A DNA stretch of 64,000 nt from Leishmania mexicana MHOM/GT/2001/U1103 (taxonomy: Eukaryota; Euglenozoa; Kinetoplastea; Trypanosomatida; Trypanosomatidae): positions 1,050,339 to 1,114,338 of the forward strand of contig NC_018333.1 in NCBI RefSeq assembly GCF_000234665.1. The letters run 5' to 3'. The stretch's first letter is position 1, and every line of letters begins with the position of its first letter. This document shows positions 35,301 through 43,973 of this stretch, piece after piece. Under the pieces are notes generated by a model. That model searched no databases. It saw only the letters and a list, made by a program, of their open reading frames with translations, and was not told the DNA's origin. The translations under genes and the position numbers were made by a program.

Positions 35301-35508
35301 CTAAACGCGTCATCTTCGCCAAGGACGCGGTATTCACATCAAAACATTCATGTAAGACACGCGGGGCCTCTATGACCGCCGGCGTAGTGATGCTGCTCCG
35401 TGGCGAGCAGCTCATCTCAGACTCGGGCTCAGTCACATAATTCTGCCATAGCAACTGCCGTAGGCGATCGCGCAGCGTCAACAGCACAATCGGCTGCCAT
35501 TGACTCAT
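29386..35508 (-). CDS. Receptor-like multi-pass membrane protein kinase
   Basis: A 2040-residue protein from the Met at 35508 (frame open to 35709, but that leader is Pro/Cys-rich). A hydrophobic segment at about 129-146 may be a signal anchor. About 1000 residues follow with repeated short G-, N- and V-rich strands typical of a parallel beta-helix. From about 1231 to 1565 there are eight or so hydrophobic helices. A charged helical linker (about 1585-1650) leads to a complete Ser/Thr kinase domain (about 1700-1955): glycine loop GKGSYG (1709-1714), VAVK Lys1729, HRD Asp1822, DFG Asp1840 and GSPFWMAPEV. The motifs are STE/MAPKKK-like. A Ser-rich tail ends the protein. The topology implies an outside beta-helix and cytosolic kinase; the ligand is unknown. 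Confidence 0.92.
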   Translation of the reverse strand: MSQWQPIVLLTLRDRLRQLLWQNYVTEPESEMSCSPRSSITTPAVIEAPRVLHECFDVNTASLAKMTRLAAPYNSKSPPPPCAGKVFGQHGSKSHQASLTSSSASPCVDGHEPSSASHGRHLRRRASPRHAAFIFLLLQLVHMLWADFGPPLHDFLGPDGQAAMGPILFAEATKVHYRGSVYHGVTEEMLQRGGSTFSIQVSIPTFPTNITLVRPIMMSILTSNVRLVDDTGTVVRRRLHVAHGEAAAQAFNHTQTKLAWRRLAKDILSHSEIEVSPNGHAVKVRFASGKWVLPAQTSALIVPCLPFSLFEQLGRLGVQDLPNNCLAGDPFFVSKKSFLQLDEARWNPSQQVFVTGGPISVPLIGASTVSDKTELERGLSVMEGYTCLHTRSASVRGSRWDVRDRVYRFTPHRGGVQTLCYMPYPDTLPFLSVKLMDSYEVAGPEGVSTDPPQVHADLEFAGTIYGTNLTERDTAVITDELCTDFKSQNVFFVDLFFSSSSRVSFLGTFHKRGIYHVCYHREGSPMYVLVSTLLVERGADVVIDNDSPNVLIDQDVKLLQSASVSRLNVQEKGNLNLRQRSLNVSYFLWSGGSISGRGTINCTGYAKITTQGYETRQLSVPLYNYGEMTIDVQRLSIERDGAIHNYGNLTLAVSSMGVDSISSVLSAGRRNAITNYPGGVIRIMALDERSYALLTGRFNFQGGSVLLLGKINLTDASSFAASTVTLKSGTLLTAQKMHLGGTVVVEERSALTLMKGCVLISTTVAGDGVVQLLGDDVVLNSLTVTGSIRALFGVGLADPISIIAFGTTQFGEDTVVHVTNANFVAPSGFAKATFLGRLIADFVTVRFSGNMILQIGGVAVLYGNMSGEALSFRRTLTKLSGYSLPLATASFVSRNATMFVIDTFRLDEAVDLNTRSDSASAKGAVSSSDPFNKSIVNSPAAAATRACEVYMPTSQRLTVSGRLVLRGCVQVPSGNISGAVVKLEDSADWELLHQTFCIFADPETLPHLCRHHRRSAPPLQSGLALSEKVSVRNPASFVLDELTLIHSHTRVMDSVPITIKDTIIVRAGSTLELAYGMVMAARHIIIEGTLVVNNPQNTVLKGLVEVKEEGIIELHGVSGMSCVNELLVEGRLYLAPNARGFHFRCLSASDDGIGGEDTEAAPADPEGSGTMKTPGRLDALLRKRTLANLQPGMTCPDDVIHDYDSRRQFINLYWMRQAYDPPADQPTRRDMIWMTLFGIACCFGTFHILLAMWGYTYKKWWSDIRAPCPLQLTLTWDELSYSAVNYFFFCRFIIVHLLNTMSAFHPGLPAPLPSVAGMLLRGMGLLMPHHQTPISRPRKVGLFYIVWLFTFLYVKKRGSWLIAYLRRRHPYLLGVVQKLYTVLTVLNFIFLAPLMSSVVDAIAWPTLLRNVPTYELMQQDIWVAISIISFLSMGVMAPSSILTNQMCIPHMDLRVRASNMFLHFAVQMWETVMWKVFYNNPMCVVLNCICFQFFRLAFLLWFPATPYKNVNRFIIFLLMQPFFVYLAIILYVVLVRTGVYTSCTQGTDLFRVVAAAFVIVLFVNFWRNVLFTQEATTPTGDVSIDALRCSMTQIRNRIHDLKFEVYACTDAMERENILNAIARMRIEYLEKQERYRFETHRILRPFIFNGTGFDGDTHMQSHSSVASYSNDDGDDASNLNPAMSPNMQHGTLLSVEEMETFSCGPALGKGSYGTVHLGILTNGKMVAVKYVNVVSESPEALASVKAEVNMLRELSHPNIIRYFGAHTIQDTMLVFMEFAVGGSLTSIVKKFTHLTEPVMQLYSFQILKGLQYLHDKGVVHRDIKGENILIDGYGVAKLADFGCSKSLANIANSSQVGCGTLVGSPFWMAPEVIRSEAYGTKADIWSVGCTVVEMLNGGEPPWREEFDNVYSAMFYVGSTNDIPQIPPETSDPCRDFLFRCFERDVMKRASADELLQHPWLKSAAAASHAEDSSDNFLSFSAVSSPSLKSTYDGQRTAGFSRSTPHSSREDLTSPLNGSTAPQPPNNSIASITSSGSKKLK

Positions 35509-38500
35509 TGGCGGGCGTGGGTGCGAGGGGAGATGGGGATGGCGAGGGAAAGGTGCCGCGCCGAATGCTTTTCTGCACACTGTGTCGCAGCAGTCTGTGC
35601 AAGCGAGGGCACACGCGAACGCACTCCTTGCCCACGTACAGCTCGTATATCCGGGGGGGGGAGGTGAAGAGGGTGGGGGTGGGCGTTTGTGTGTCTTCGA
35701 ACGAAACACTTCAGTTTCTTACCTCTAAACCCCTATTCCCTCCCGCGAGCGATCACTCTTTGCAGATGACGATAAAGGCGATTGGTGAAAATCCCGGCGA
35801 GCCAGCGAGCTAACAGGCGAGTCAGCCAAATAAATTAATGCAAGAAAAAAGACAGTCGCCGATAGAAAAGTCGAATCCAAAGAAAAAAAATCATGGAACA
35901 ACAATGAACATAAAATAAAAAGAAAACACACCGTGGTCAAACCCTTAATCAATACACAAAGTCCGAGTTGCGGACGATGGGTGATAGACTCACCTTTCCG
36001 GGAGGCGGAGCGTCCCTAATGATGCGTGTCCGTCCCTCAAGAACAGTTGAGGGGACCCCCTCGTTGGTCGCCTCAACAGCCTTCCCCCGAGACGAAGCAA
36101 GCAGCTGCACTCAACGGATGGACAACAAACAAGCAAAGAAGGAAAGAAAGACAGCAAACAGGAATGATGGCAACGTCACAGGGCAGATCGTTCTCCCTTT
36201 TCGGAGTCATGCACGCAGAATGTGTGTGCGTGTGTGTGTGCACGCACCTAAAGCGGTCTGTTGTGACGTGATGATTGCAAAGCCAACCGTAATTACCTTC
36301 TCCGCTTGATGCGCACCGACACCAGTAGCTTGCGTGCGTTGCCTCAAAGCAGAGGAGGCAGTTGAGACCACTTTTCCAGCACCAACGCACCGACACAAGC
36401 AGCAGTAGCAGCAAGGAAAAGACACAGGCAGCGAGCGTCGGGGGGGGAGCAACAACAAAAAAGAGCCCGACACAGAAGAGGTGAGTGGGCTATAGATTAG
36501 CTGCGTCTTGAAGTTTGCTAGAAGAGGTAGCTCTCACAATCACAGAGACGGTGCATGGAGTGAGGGGACATGCAATCCACAACAAGAGGGGCCGAGAGAA
36601 GGCGAGGGAGAAAAAGGTAAATAGCGCTGCAGGTGAGGCAGGAGGCAATAGGGTTGGGTGGAGAGAAGGAGCTTCAAGGGCCAGAAAGGCGAAAACACAA
36701 CCAAAGCAGTGCACGGTGGATGGCGGAAGACTGAGACAACGAGCAAAGGAAAGGAAGAAGCAACAGAGGGTCGGCACAAGGTGCGAAAGGGCGGAGGAGG
36801 AGTGGGGAGGGGGTATAAAAGACAAGAAGAAATCAAAAGGAAAGAGCACGTCCACTTCGTGCTCGCACGGTGATGCTCTCGTGTACCTCTGCTTTCTATT
36901 CTTGCTGATGCTGGTGCTTTCCTAGTGGCTTGGTTTCGTCTTTTCTTTGTCTCACCCCACAAACATCAGCCCGTACGTATGTACGTGTGTGGGTGCGTAT
37001 GCCTGTGTGTAAACTGCACAGGCATACGCACACAGACACACACACACACACAGACAGAGAGAGGGAGCGAGGGAGAAAAAAAATGAGACCCAAGGAAGCG
37101 AGAGCGCACAGGGGGGGGGGCAGGAGCACACCGACACACCAGGAAAGGGAGGTAAGGGGGGGGAGAAAAAGGGAGCTAAAACACAAAGGAAGAAGCATAG
37201 AAACAAGGACGCCGACGAAACACCGAAGAGGTACACGAGAGAAAGAGAGAGAGAGAGCAAGACAGCTCACGCAAGCACACAGCGCGCGCAAACGTCCAAA
37301 GACGTACGTTTCTTTTTCTTTTTTTTGATACTGATAAGAGTGTAAGAGAAGGAAAGAGAGGAAAGAGAGGAAAGGGAAGGGAAGGGAAGGGAGGGGGGCC
37401 TGGCAAGATAGGAAGCCGTGCTGATGGTGGGGTGGAGTGCCGTATGCAAATGATATATGAAAAAGAAAAGTGAACAAAACAGCAGAGTGGAATGACAGTG
37501 TTACGTGGGTGGTGCTTCTTTTTTTTTTGCTTTAGTATTAGGCTTAGTGAGACAACACACTGCCGGCAGCGCAGACGATGCGTCTTCTGTGTGTTCGTAT
37601 GTGTGTGTGTGTGTGTGTGTGGATATGTGTGTGTGTGTGTATGCGGGTATACGTGTCTTTAGGGCTTTCGTTGTTCGTCTGTGCGTGCTGCCCGTTTGTT
37701 GTTGTCGTTTCTTTTGCCCTTTCTCGGTGTGTGCTTTGAGGCTCCGCTGCATTGGTGCGTGGGTGGGCGTGTACGTTGACGTGCACGCGAGTGGGTAGGG
37801 TGATAAGGGGAAGAGGGTGTTGCCAGAGTGGTCGGACAGGAAGAAAAAATAATGGTGCAGCAGGGGAGAGACATGAACGAAAAGCCAAGGAAAAGACAGA
37901 GAGACCGATAGAGAGGGTGGGGGAGGATAACATGGTGAAGCCCAAAGACATGGTGGCACGGAAGAGGCAGGATGACGTGCGTGCCAGCCCTCAGCCAAAC
38001 AGCGCCCGCGCCCATGCGTCTCACTGCTTCGCACGAGGAAGAGAAAAAAGGCGGAAGAGGCCACTGCCATGAAAAGGTTAAATGAGCGACTGATTGCTTC
38101 CCTGGCAGTGAGTCGTCATCCGACTCATTAGGTGCGTGGACAAGCTTCAAACGTGGTGAAGCGATCCTTGACAGCTCTTGTGTTTTCTTCCCCCTTCTCA
38201 GGGCCGGTGTGCTGTCGCTTGGACCGCATCGCTCCTAACAAGTCCCACCTCGCCGTCTGATTGAAGAGCGTTTTGAGAGAAAAAGGCTGGCCTGAAGACG
38301 TCATATACATCGCGACCGATCGCTGAGGCGCTCTGTTCGACTTTCGTTGTTGTTCTTATCGTGTTGTGGGAGGAAGGGGGCAGGAGCCCCCAACATAACG
38401 AGGGGGGAAGCAGAGCATCAATCGATGAGGACGACTGCGAAGATGAGGCAGGAGGTGAGATATATTGCGCACCCACACGCCTACCAATCTATACAAGCAT

Positions 38501-38954
38501 ACTCTCTCTCACAGGCAGACGGACACGCACACACAGAGAGGGGGGAGGTGAGGTGAGGTGAGGGATATTCAATACGGCGTAAGGGAAGCACAACAACGAA
38601 AGGTAAGTGGAAGAAAGGCGCAATGAGAATACACGAAAAAAACGCAAGACAATCAAGCAGCGAAATCGACAATCATGACGAGCGCATGGACACACACCAC
38701 ACGCACGCATACGCACCCACATGCACCTGCGCACAAAACGCCAGGCACGCAACGACAACGGACGCCTCAAAGAGCCCAGGTGCATACGCGCACACGGGCA
38801 GGGGCGAAAAGCCAAAGAGGCCAGGCGAAAGAAGGGGGTGGTGAAGGGGGGGAGGCATTGACAGAGACGAGCAGGGAGGCGTCGCAGATGACACGCCGCT
38901 ACCAACAGCGGCAATGGGGATGAGTCATTACAAAGGTCCTGCTCTCGGCTTTTC
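35509..38954. other. Long intergenic spacer upstream of the kinase
   Basis: A 3.4 kb spacer. It contains the perfect hairpin at 36993-37031, purine tandem repeats (GGAAA/GGGAA) at 37345-37395, (TG)n at 37595-37643, GAGGT repeats at 38545-38565, a 7-bp stem at 38109-38127 and purine-rich tracts at 36590-36840. Open frames are all repeat translations. It probably combines the kinesin 3' UTR and the kinase 5' leader. Confidence 0.5.
36993..37031. repeat. Perfect 15-bp inverted repeat (hairpin)
   Basis: Arm GTGCGTATGCCTGTG at 36993-37007, loop of 9 bases, and the exact reverse complement at 37017-37031. No mismatch in either arm. It lies about 1.5 kb before the kinase start and 1.9 kb after the kinesin stop, in DNA otherwise rich in TG/CA repeats. 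Confidence 0.85.
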
Positions 38955-41900
38955 CTATTCAATGATACTGCGGAGAAGCCGCTCGAAGAGGTTGGAGCTG
39001 CGGCGGTGCTGCTGATTAGCGTAACGCGCCTGCAGCTCCATAAGCTCGTGCGTGGTGCGCCGCAGTGCCTCATCGCGCATCATTTCCTTCTGTATCGTTC
39101 GCTCTGTGAGCTCCTGCAGTGCCGTCATCGCGCTGTTCTCGCGCTCGCGCAGTTCCTTGTTGCGCAGCTCCGTCTGCCGAAGGACGGCGGCGCCCTGTTC
39201 ACGCTCGGTGTTGATCGCCTCGAGCAGCCGTTTCATCTTCTGCCTCTCGTCCTGCTCCCGCTGCAGCTGCGCCTCTAGCTCACGCTGCTTTGCTGCCTGG
39301 ATGTCGAGCTGGTCCTTCTCCGCCTTGACAAGGTCTTGGTAGCGCTCCGGCAGATGGCAGCACGGCTCGAGGCCCAGCGCCTCCATCTGATTGATGAGCC
39401 GTGCACTCAGCGTCGCCATGTACTGCAGCATTGCGTTCTTCTCAAGCAGCATTTCGTCCTTCATCTCCAGCTCCGTGTCTCGTTCCTCCAGCTGCTCCTC
39501 GAAGATCAACCGCTCGGTCTTGGGTGACTCCGTCGCCTCCGCCTTCTGGCGCGACTGCAGCACAAGTAGCTCCACTAGGAGCTTGCGGTTATGGGTACGG
39601 AGCTGCCGTAGCAGCGTGCTGTACTCGTCGAGCGGCACCCTTTCCACCGGCTGCGAGCCGCTCGACGATGTCTCTGGCGGTGTCTCACCAGCATCGAGTA
39701 GCAGCGCCTTCAGCTCCTGAATATATTTTTGATCGTTTTCGTATGCCGACACCGCCTTTGACAACTGCATCTCAAGTTGGGCGATCAGGCCATCCCGCAC
39801 CTCAATCTCCTGCTCCTTGAAAAGCAGCACGAGCGCGGCGTCTGCGCTCCCAGCAGTCAGCAGCGACTCTTCTGAGTGACTCTCAGCGCCGGAGCTCTCC
39901 CGGTCCGACGCGGAGGTGTCTGGGCGAGCGGGTCCCCCCCTAGTGTTGCCACCGTGACTAGCCCCAGCCTCCTTATACTCCGTGGTGCACCCGGGTGTCG
40001 CCTGCACAGGGATGCCGTAGAGCGTGAGCGTGCGCTCGAGCTGCTGAATGCGTTGCACGAGGGCAGCCCTGTCACGACTACTATCCGAGAGCTGGCGGTT
40101 CAGCTTTTGAATCATTTTCTTGTACGCCCTCTGCATCGCCTTTGCCTTTGGCCCCGTTTTGTGCACCCCATCAGCAGCGTTGGAGTCACAACGCCCCTGC
40201 TCACGTGCGACGCTGTCGCCCATGCCCTCCGTGCCTTCCCCAACGTCCTCCGCAAGGATGCGCTTTAGGGTGTCGGGTCCGTCCAGCACGTTGCGACGTC
40301 GTGCCATGGACTCGCGCACGCGCGCCTCGTTCACACGTCTCAACTCTGCCTGCAGTTCGTCTCTCTGACTGCGCAGCTCGTCAATGTCTGTCTGCATGAG
40401 CAGGCGAAGGCTCTCAAGCTCTTCGACATCGATCAGCTCGGCCCGCCTCTCGCGGAGCTCCTGCAGCTCCCCGTTCGACTCGCTGATCTCCACACCGGCC
40501 TGGACAAGCTTCTCGTGCAGCCGCTCTGCTTCCTGCTGCAACTTCGACACCTCCTCCATGCGATCGTGCGCCAGCATTGAGGCGCGATCCAGCTGGGTGG
40601 AGAGGTCGACTACCTTGTTGTGGTTGCGCTCCACCTCACCCTGCAGGCGGGCCCGCATCTCCTCTACCTGCGAGACGTCCAGGAACGTCTCTGGAAAGTC
40701 GACGTCCGCCTGCACCGTGCCACCGAAGGACCGCACCTGCGCTGTGAGCACGTCGATGGTAGCGTGTAGGCGGGCCGTGTCGTTCGCACGCGAGGCGAGA
40801 ATGGCGTCCTTCTCAGCGAGTTGCTGTAGCGCGCGCACGAGATCCTCGTTCGTCCCGCCGCGGGCGTTGTCGAGCTTCCGCTGGAACTCCTCGACCAGGC
40901 GCTCTTGCGCCAGCTTCATCTCCATCAGGCTCTTCGCTTCTTGGTGCTTCTGCTCCTTGATGAACTGCGTGATCTCCTTCGAGTGGATCTCGTCATGGTA
41001 CCCGATTTCCTCCTGCTGCTGGTCCTGCAGGTTCTCGATCTCCGCCTGGTAGACCTCCTTGAGGTTGCGGATCTGCTGCTCACTTGCCCCGGACGCGGTC
41101 AGCTGCTGCAGCTCCGCGGCGAAGCGCTGCTCAAGGTCGCCACGATCGCGCTGATAGCGCTCAAGCAGTTCCTGCCGCTCCGCGTCGCGGTTTGCGATCT
41201 GCACCTCCAACGAGCTGATTCGCTCATCCCGCTCACTCAGCAGTCCCATGAGCTTCTTCGACAGCTTCACGTAGTCGACCGTAACAGACATCTTCGCCTC
41301 CACCTTGACAGCCATGGCACGCAGACCAAATTGAAGCGTGTTGGTCGTTTCGTACAGGTGCTCGCTACTGGGGCCAACGGTGAGGATGATCGAGGTGCGG
41401 CTGCGCCCACCGATCGAGTCCTGCAGGATGCGCGTCAGCTTCGCATTGCGCCAAGGAACGTGCTTCGTGCCGGCCGAGAGGGAGCTGACGACGTGGCCGA
41501 GAGCCAGGAGAGACGCATTGATCGTCTTGGCCTCATCCTTGCGGATCGGGTCGGCATTGGTGATGCCAGTCTTGCTAAAGCGCTCGTACCCGGCCAGATC
41601 GATGAACGTGATCTTGCCGCGCAGTTTACCTTTGCCGATGTCCTCCGTGTCTTCGGACGTGACGTAGATGATCATCGCGGTGTGCCCGCGGCTCGACTCC
41701 GCGTTCATGGCGGTTGACCCGATGACGCGGCGCGCATTTCCCTCGTTGTAGAAGCGCATGAACTCCTTCGAGCTTGCCAAGACGTGGGAGGTGCACCCTG
41801 TCAGCGACACCCCGTTCTCCTCGTCGTAGTGGATCTCCACGCGATCCTTGCCCTCATGCACCATCAAATCGCCAAGGTTATCGCGGTAGATCTGCACAAA

Positions 41901-42527
41901 TTGGCCTGCCACCGCGTACGTGCGCGTCGGGTCTCCCACCACGTTGGCTTGGATCTTCTCGAAGATGTACTTCGCCGCACGGGGGATGATGCCGAGGTGC
42001 TGGGGGTCGGTGTTGCACATGGTGTAGGACTTCCCAGTGCCGGTCTGGCCGTAACACATCAGCGCGGAGCAGAAGCCGTTGAAGGCGTGGTCAATGCAGG
42101 GGATTGCAACGGATTCGAACACTTCCGCCTGCTCAGCGAGCGGGCCGAAGCTGCCGTCAAAGTCGTAGTGGCGCTCATCTTTGACGACGACGCGCTTGTC
42201 CTCCAGAGTGACGAGCGCGTGACCGCCTTCCTTGTAATCTTTCTTGATGGTGGGTCGCAGTCGACAGTACACAAGGCACCGAGAGAGGGCTTGGCCGTCG
42301 TCGTTGTCGCCAACATCGATGACGCTGCCGCTGACGCACCTGTTGGACGGCGTCTTGGCCGACTTCTTCTTCTTCACCTTCGTGGCAGCCGAAGTTGTCG
42401 AAGTTGGCGAGGGGGCCGCTGCGGACCCGTCGTCGTCTTCGTCTAACGCATCGCCGGCGCGGAAACGTGAATCTTCGCCTTCCACTGCTGATCCGGCGGC
42501 TACGTTCACCTCACCAGTGGAGCTCAT
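38955..42527 (-). CDS. Kinesin with N-terminal motor and long coiled coil
   Basis: A 1190-residue kinesin. A disordered N-terminal 80 residues precede the motor (about 82-410) with P-loop GQTGTGKS (160-167), switch I NAESSRGH (275-282) and switch II DLAGYE (310-315), so ATP hydrolysis-driven movement on microtubules is predicted. Nearly all remaining residues are heptad-rich coiled coil (about 415-1180) with a break around 740-860 containing a disordered Ser/Gly-rich stretch. No membrane segment or known cargo domain is visible. The switch variants (Gly and Tyr where most kinesins have Ser) suggest a divergent trypanosomatid family; I cannot assign a kinesin class. Confidence 0.95.
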   Translation of the reverse strand: MSSTGEVNVAAGSAVEGEDSRFRAGDALDEDDDGSAAAPSPTSTTSAATKVKKKKSAKTPSNRCVSGSVIDVGDNDDGQALSRCLVYCRLRPTIKKDYKEGGHALVTLEDKRVVVKDERHYDFDGSFGPLAEQAEVFESVAIPCIDHAFNGFCSALMCYGQTGTGKSYTMCNTDPQHLGIIPRAAKYIFEKIQANVVGDPTRTYAVAGQFVQIYRDNLGDLMVHEGKDRVEIHYDEENGVSLTGCTSHVLASSKEFMRFYNEGNARRVIGSTAMNAESSRGHTAMIIYVTSEDTEDIGKGKLRGKITFIDLAGYERFSKTGITNADPIRKDEAKTINASLLALGHVVSSLSAGTKHVPWRNAKLTRILQDSIGGRSRTSIILTVGPSSEHLYETTNTLQFGLRAMAVKVEAKMSVTVDYVKLSKKLMGLLSERDERISSLEVQIANRDAERQELLERYQRDRGDLEQRFAAELQQLTASGASEQQIRNLKEVYQAEIENLQDQQQEEIGYHDEIHSKEITQFIKEQKHQEAKSLMEMKLAQERLVEEFQRKLDNARGGTNEDLVRALQQLAEKDAILASRANDTARLHATIDVLTAQVRSFGGTVQADVDFPETFLDVSQVEEMRARLQGEVERNHNKVVDLSTQLDRASMLAHDRMEEVSKLQQEAERLHEKLVQAGVEISESNGELQELRERRAELIDVEELESLRLLMQTDIDELRSQRDELQAELRRVNEARVRESMARRRNVLDGPDTLKRILAEDVGEGTEGMGDSVAREQGRCDSNAADGVHKTGPKAKAMQRAYKKMIQKLNRQLSDSSRDRAALVQRIQQLERTLTLYGIPVQATPGCTTEYKEAGASHGGNTRGGPARPDTSASDRESSGAESHSEESLLTAGSADAALVLLFKEQEIEVRDGLIAQLEMQLSKAVSAYENDQKYIQELKALLLDAGETPPETSSSGSQPVERVPLDEYSTLLRQLRTHNRKLLVELLVLQSRQKAEATESPKTERLIFEEQLEERDTELEMKDEMLLEKNAMLQYMATLSARLINQMEALGLEPCCHLPERYQDLVKAEKDQLDIQAAKQRELEAQLQREQDERQKMKRLLEAINTEREQGAAVLRQTELRNKELRERENSAMTALQELTERTIQKEMMRDEALRRTTHELMELQARYANQQHRRSSNLFERLLRSIIE

Positions 42528-43973
42528 CAGGCGCCGTTAGGCGGGGAAGGGTGTGTAGATGTATCTTCTCTAAAGGCGGGGGAAACAACTGCGGCGTGCT
42601 GCGCAGCTGCCCAGCAAGTCAGCACGTGCGCTCGATGACGGAGCGAATGCAGAGCGGAATACACAAGACACACGCAGCAAACACCTGGGAAGCCAAACCA
42701 AATCAGCACCGCGGCTGCGCGGAAGAAACGAGGAAGAAGAGCAGACGCAGAGGGAGACGTGAGTGGGAGGGAAGTGAGGATGCTGTCGGTGAGGTGTGGC
42801 CTTGCCGTCCTTCTCCGTGCGTATGGGCGTGTGTTCGCCAATGGAAACAAAAATAGCAAAAGAAAAAGAGGTTCGATCGTGCCTCTGTGACCGTGCGTAG
42901 GTATGGGCGCGCGTGTGGGGAACAGAGTGTTTGTGGACCTTTTCTGGCACAAGAAAGGGCGTATCCGCAGGCAGCGGACGAATACGCTCTCAACGAAGAC
43001 TCCGCGCGCTGTGTCGACAATGCGCGTGTGTTTGGCTCTCGACCCGTTCTTTCCGTCTCGACAGGGTTCAAGCGTCGGGCCTTCACCCGTGTATGTATGC
43101 AGGCGTGAAGAAGATTATGAGAGAATAGGGGTGTGAAAATGGTGAAAGGTGCTTTCTTTCTGCTGTCGCTATACTTGGTCTCGCGCATATGGGCGCCTAG
43201 CAGGGCGGCAGCGAGATGAGTGGCAGCCGCGATGTTCTGCCCACTCCTACTTGCAAGCCCGCACACACAGACCAAGAAACGCAAATGCACACATGATCGG
43301 TGACAGCAGACGTTCGAAGAAGAAGCCCCAGGAAAAAGAGAGGAGGGTAGGAGGGGGTACGATAGACGGGGAGGGAGGAGAGGAAAAGTCGTACAAAGAA
43401 GGCTTTGGCATTCTCACGTGTGCAGGCAACACAATGCCATAGAGACTATTCGCAGAGATGCCGTGAGGTGGCATGGAGAGAGGGCGGGGAAGGGAAAGAT
43501 GCTAGCTGGGACTGTGTCGTCACCAGGAAGCATGCGCTCAGCAAAGAAAAACGAGGCACGCAGCAATCTTTGCAGGTGACGAGGCCCTGCACCTACGCAA
43601 CACACACACACATATATGTATATATAAGTACCGTGTGAGACGGCCGCTGTCTGCACGACATCTCCCGCGTCGCTCTTCCTTGCTTGTTTCGCATGAGTGT
43701 GATCATCAGGTCGAATGTGACTCCGTTCCACGTGTGCGTGCGCGTGTGTCTTGTGTGTAATGTGACGTGATAACGGACGAGAGGGCCCTCAAGAGGCGGG
43801 TGGTGCTTTTGACAGTCCTCCTGACAAGGAGAGATGCATCCGTCATGGCGAAGGGAAAGCCGCCAATCGGACTCCGCGGGTACTTCGCCCCCCCCCTTCC
43901 CTCCACACACACACACGGCACGCAACTGCTCAATACAAGGCGCCACAGACTTCTGTGTGGAAGGTAGGCTGAA
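42528..43973. other. Intergenic spacer
   Basis: Between Trm10 and kinesin. TA/CA repeat near 43599-43626, C-run near 43890-43898, purine-rich DNA near 43330-43390. No gene seen. Confidence 0.5.

Noticed and set aside
36490..38070. Hydrophobic Leu/Phe/Ser-rich minus ORFs (up to 193 codons) in the kinase-kinesin spacer
   Set aside because: They are translations of purine/pyrimidine tracts, not membrane proteins; no conserved motif.
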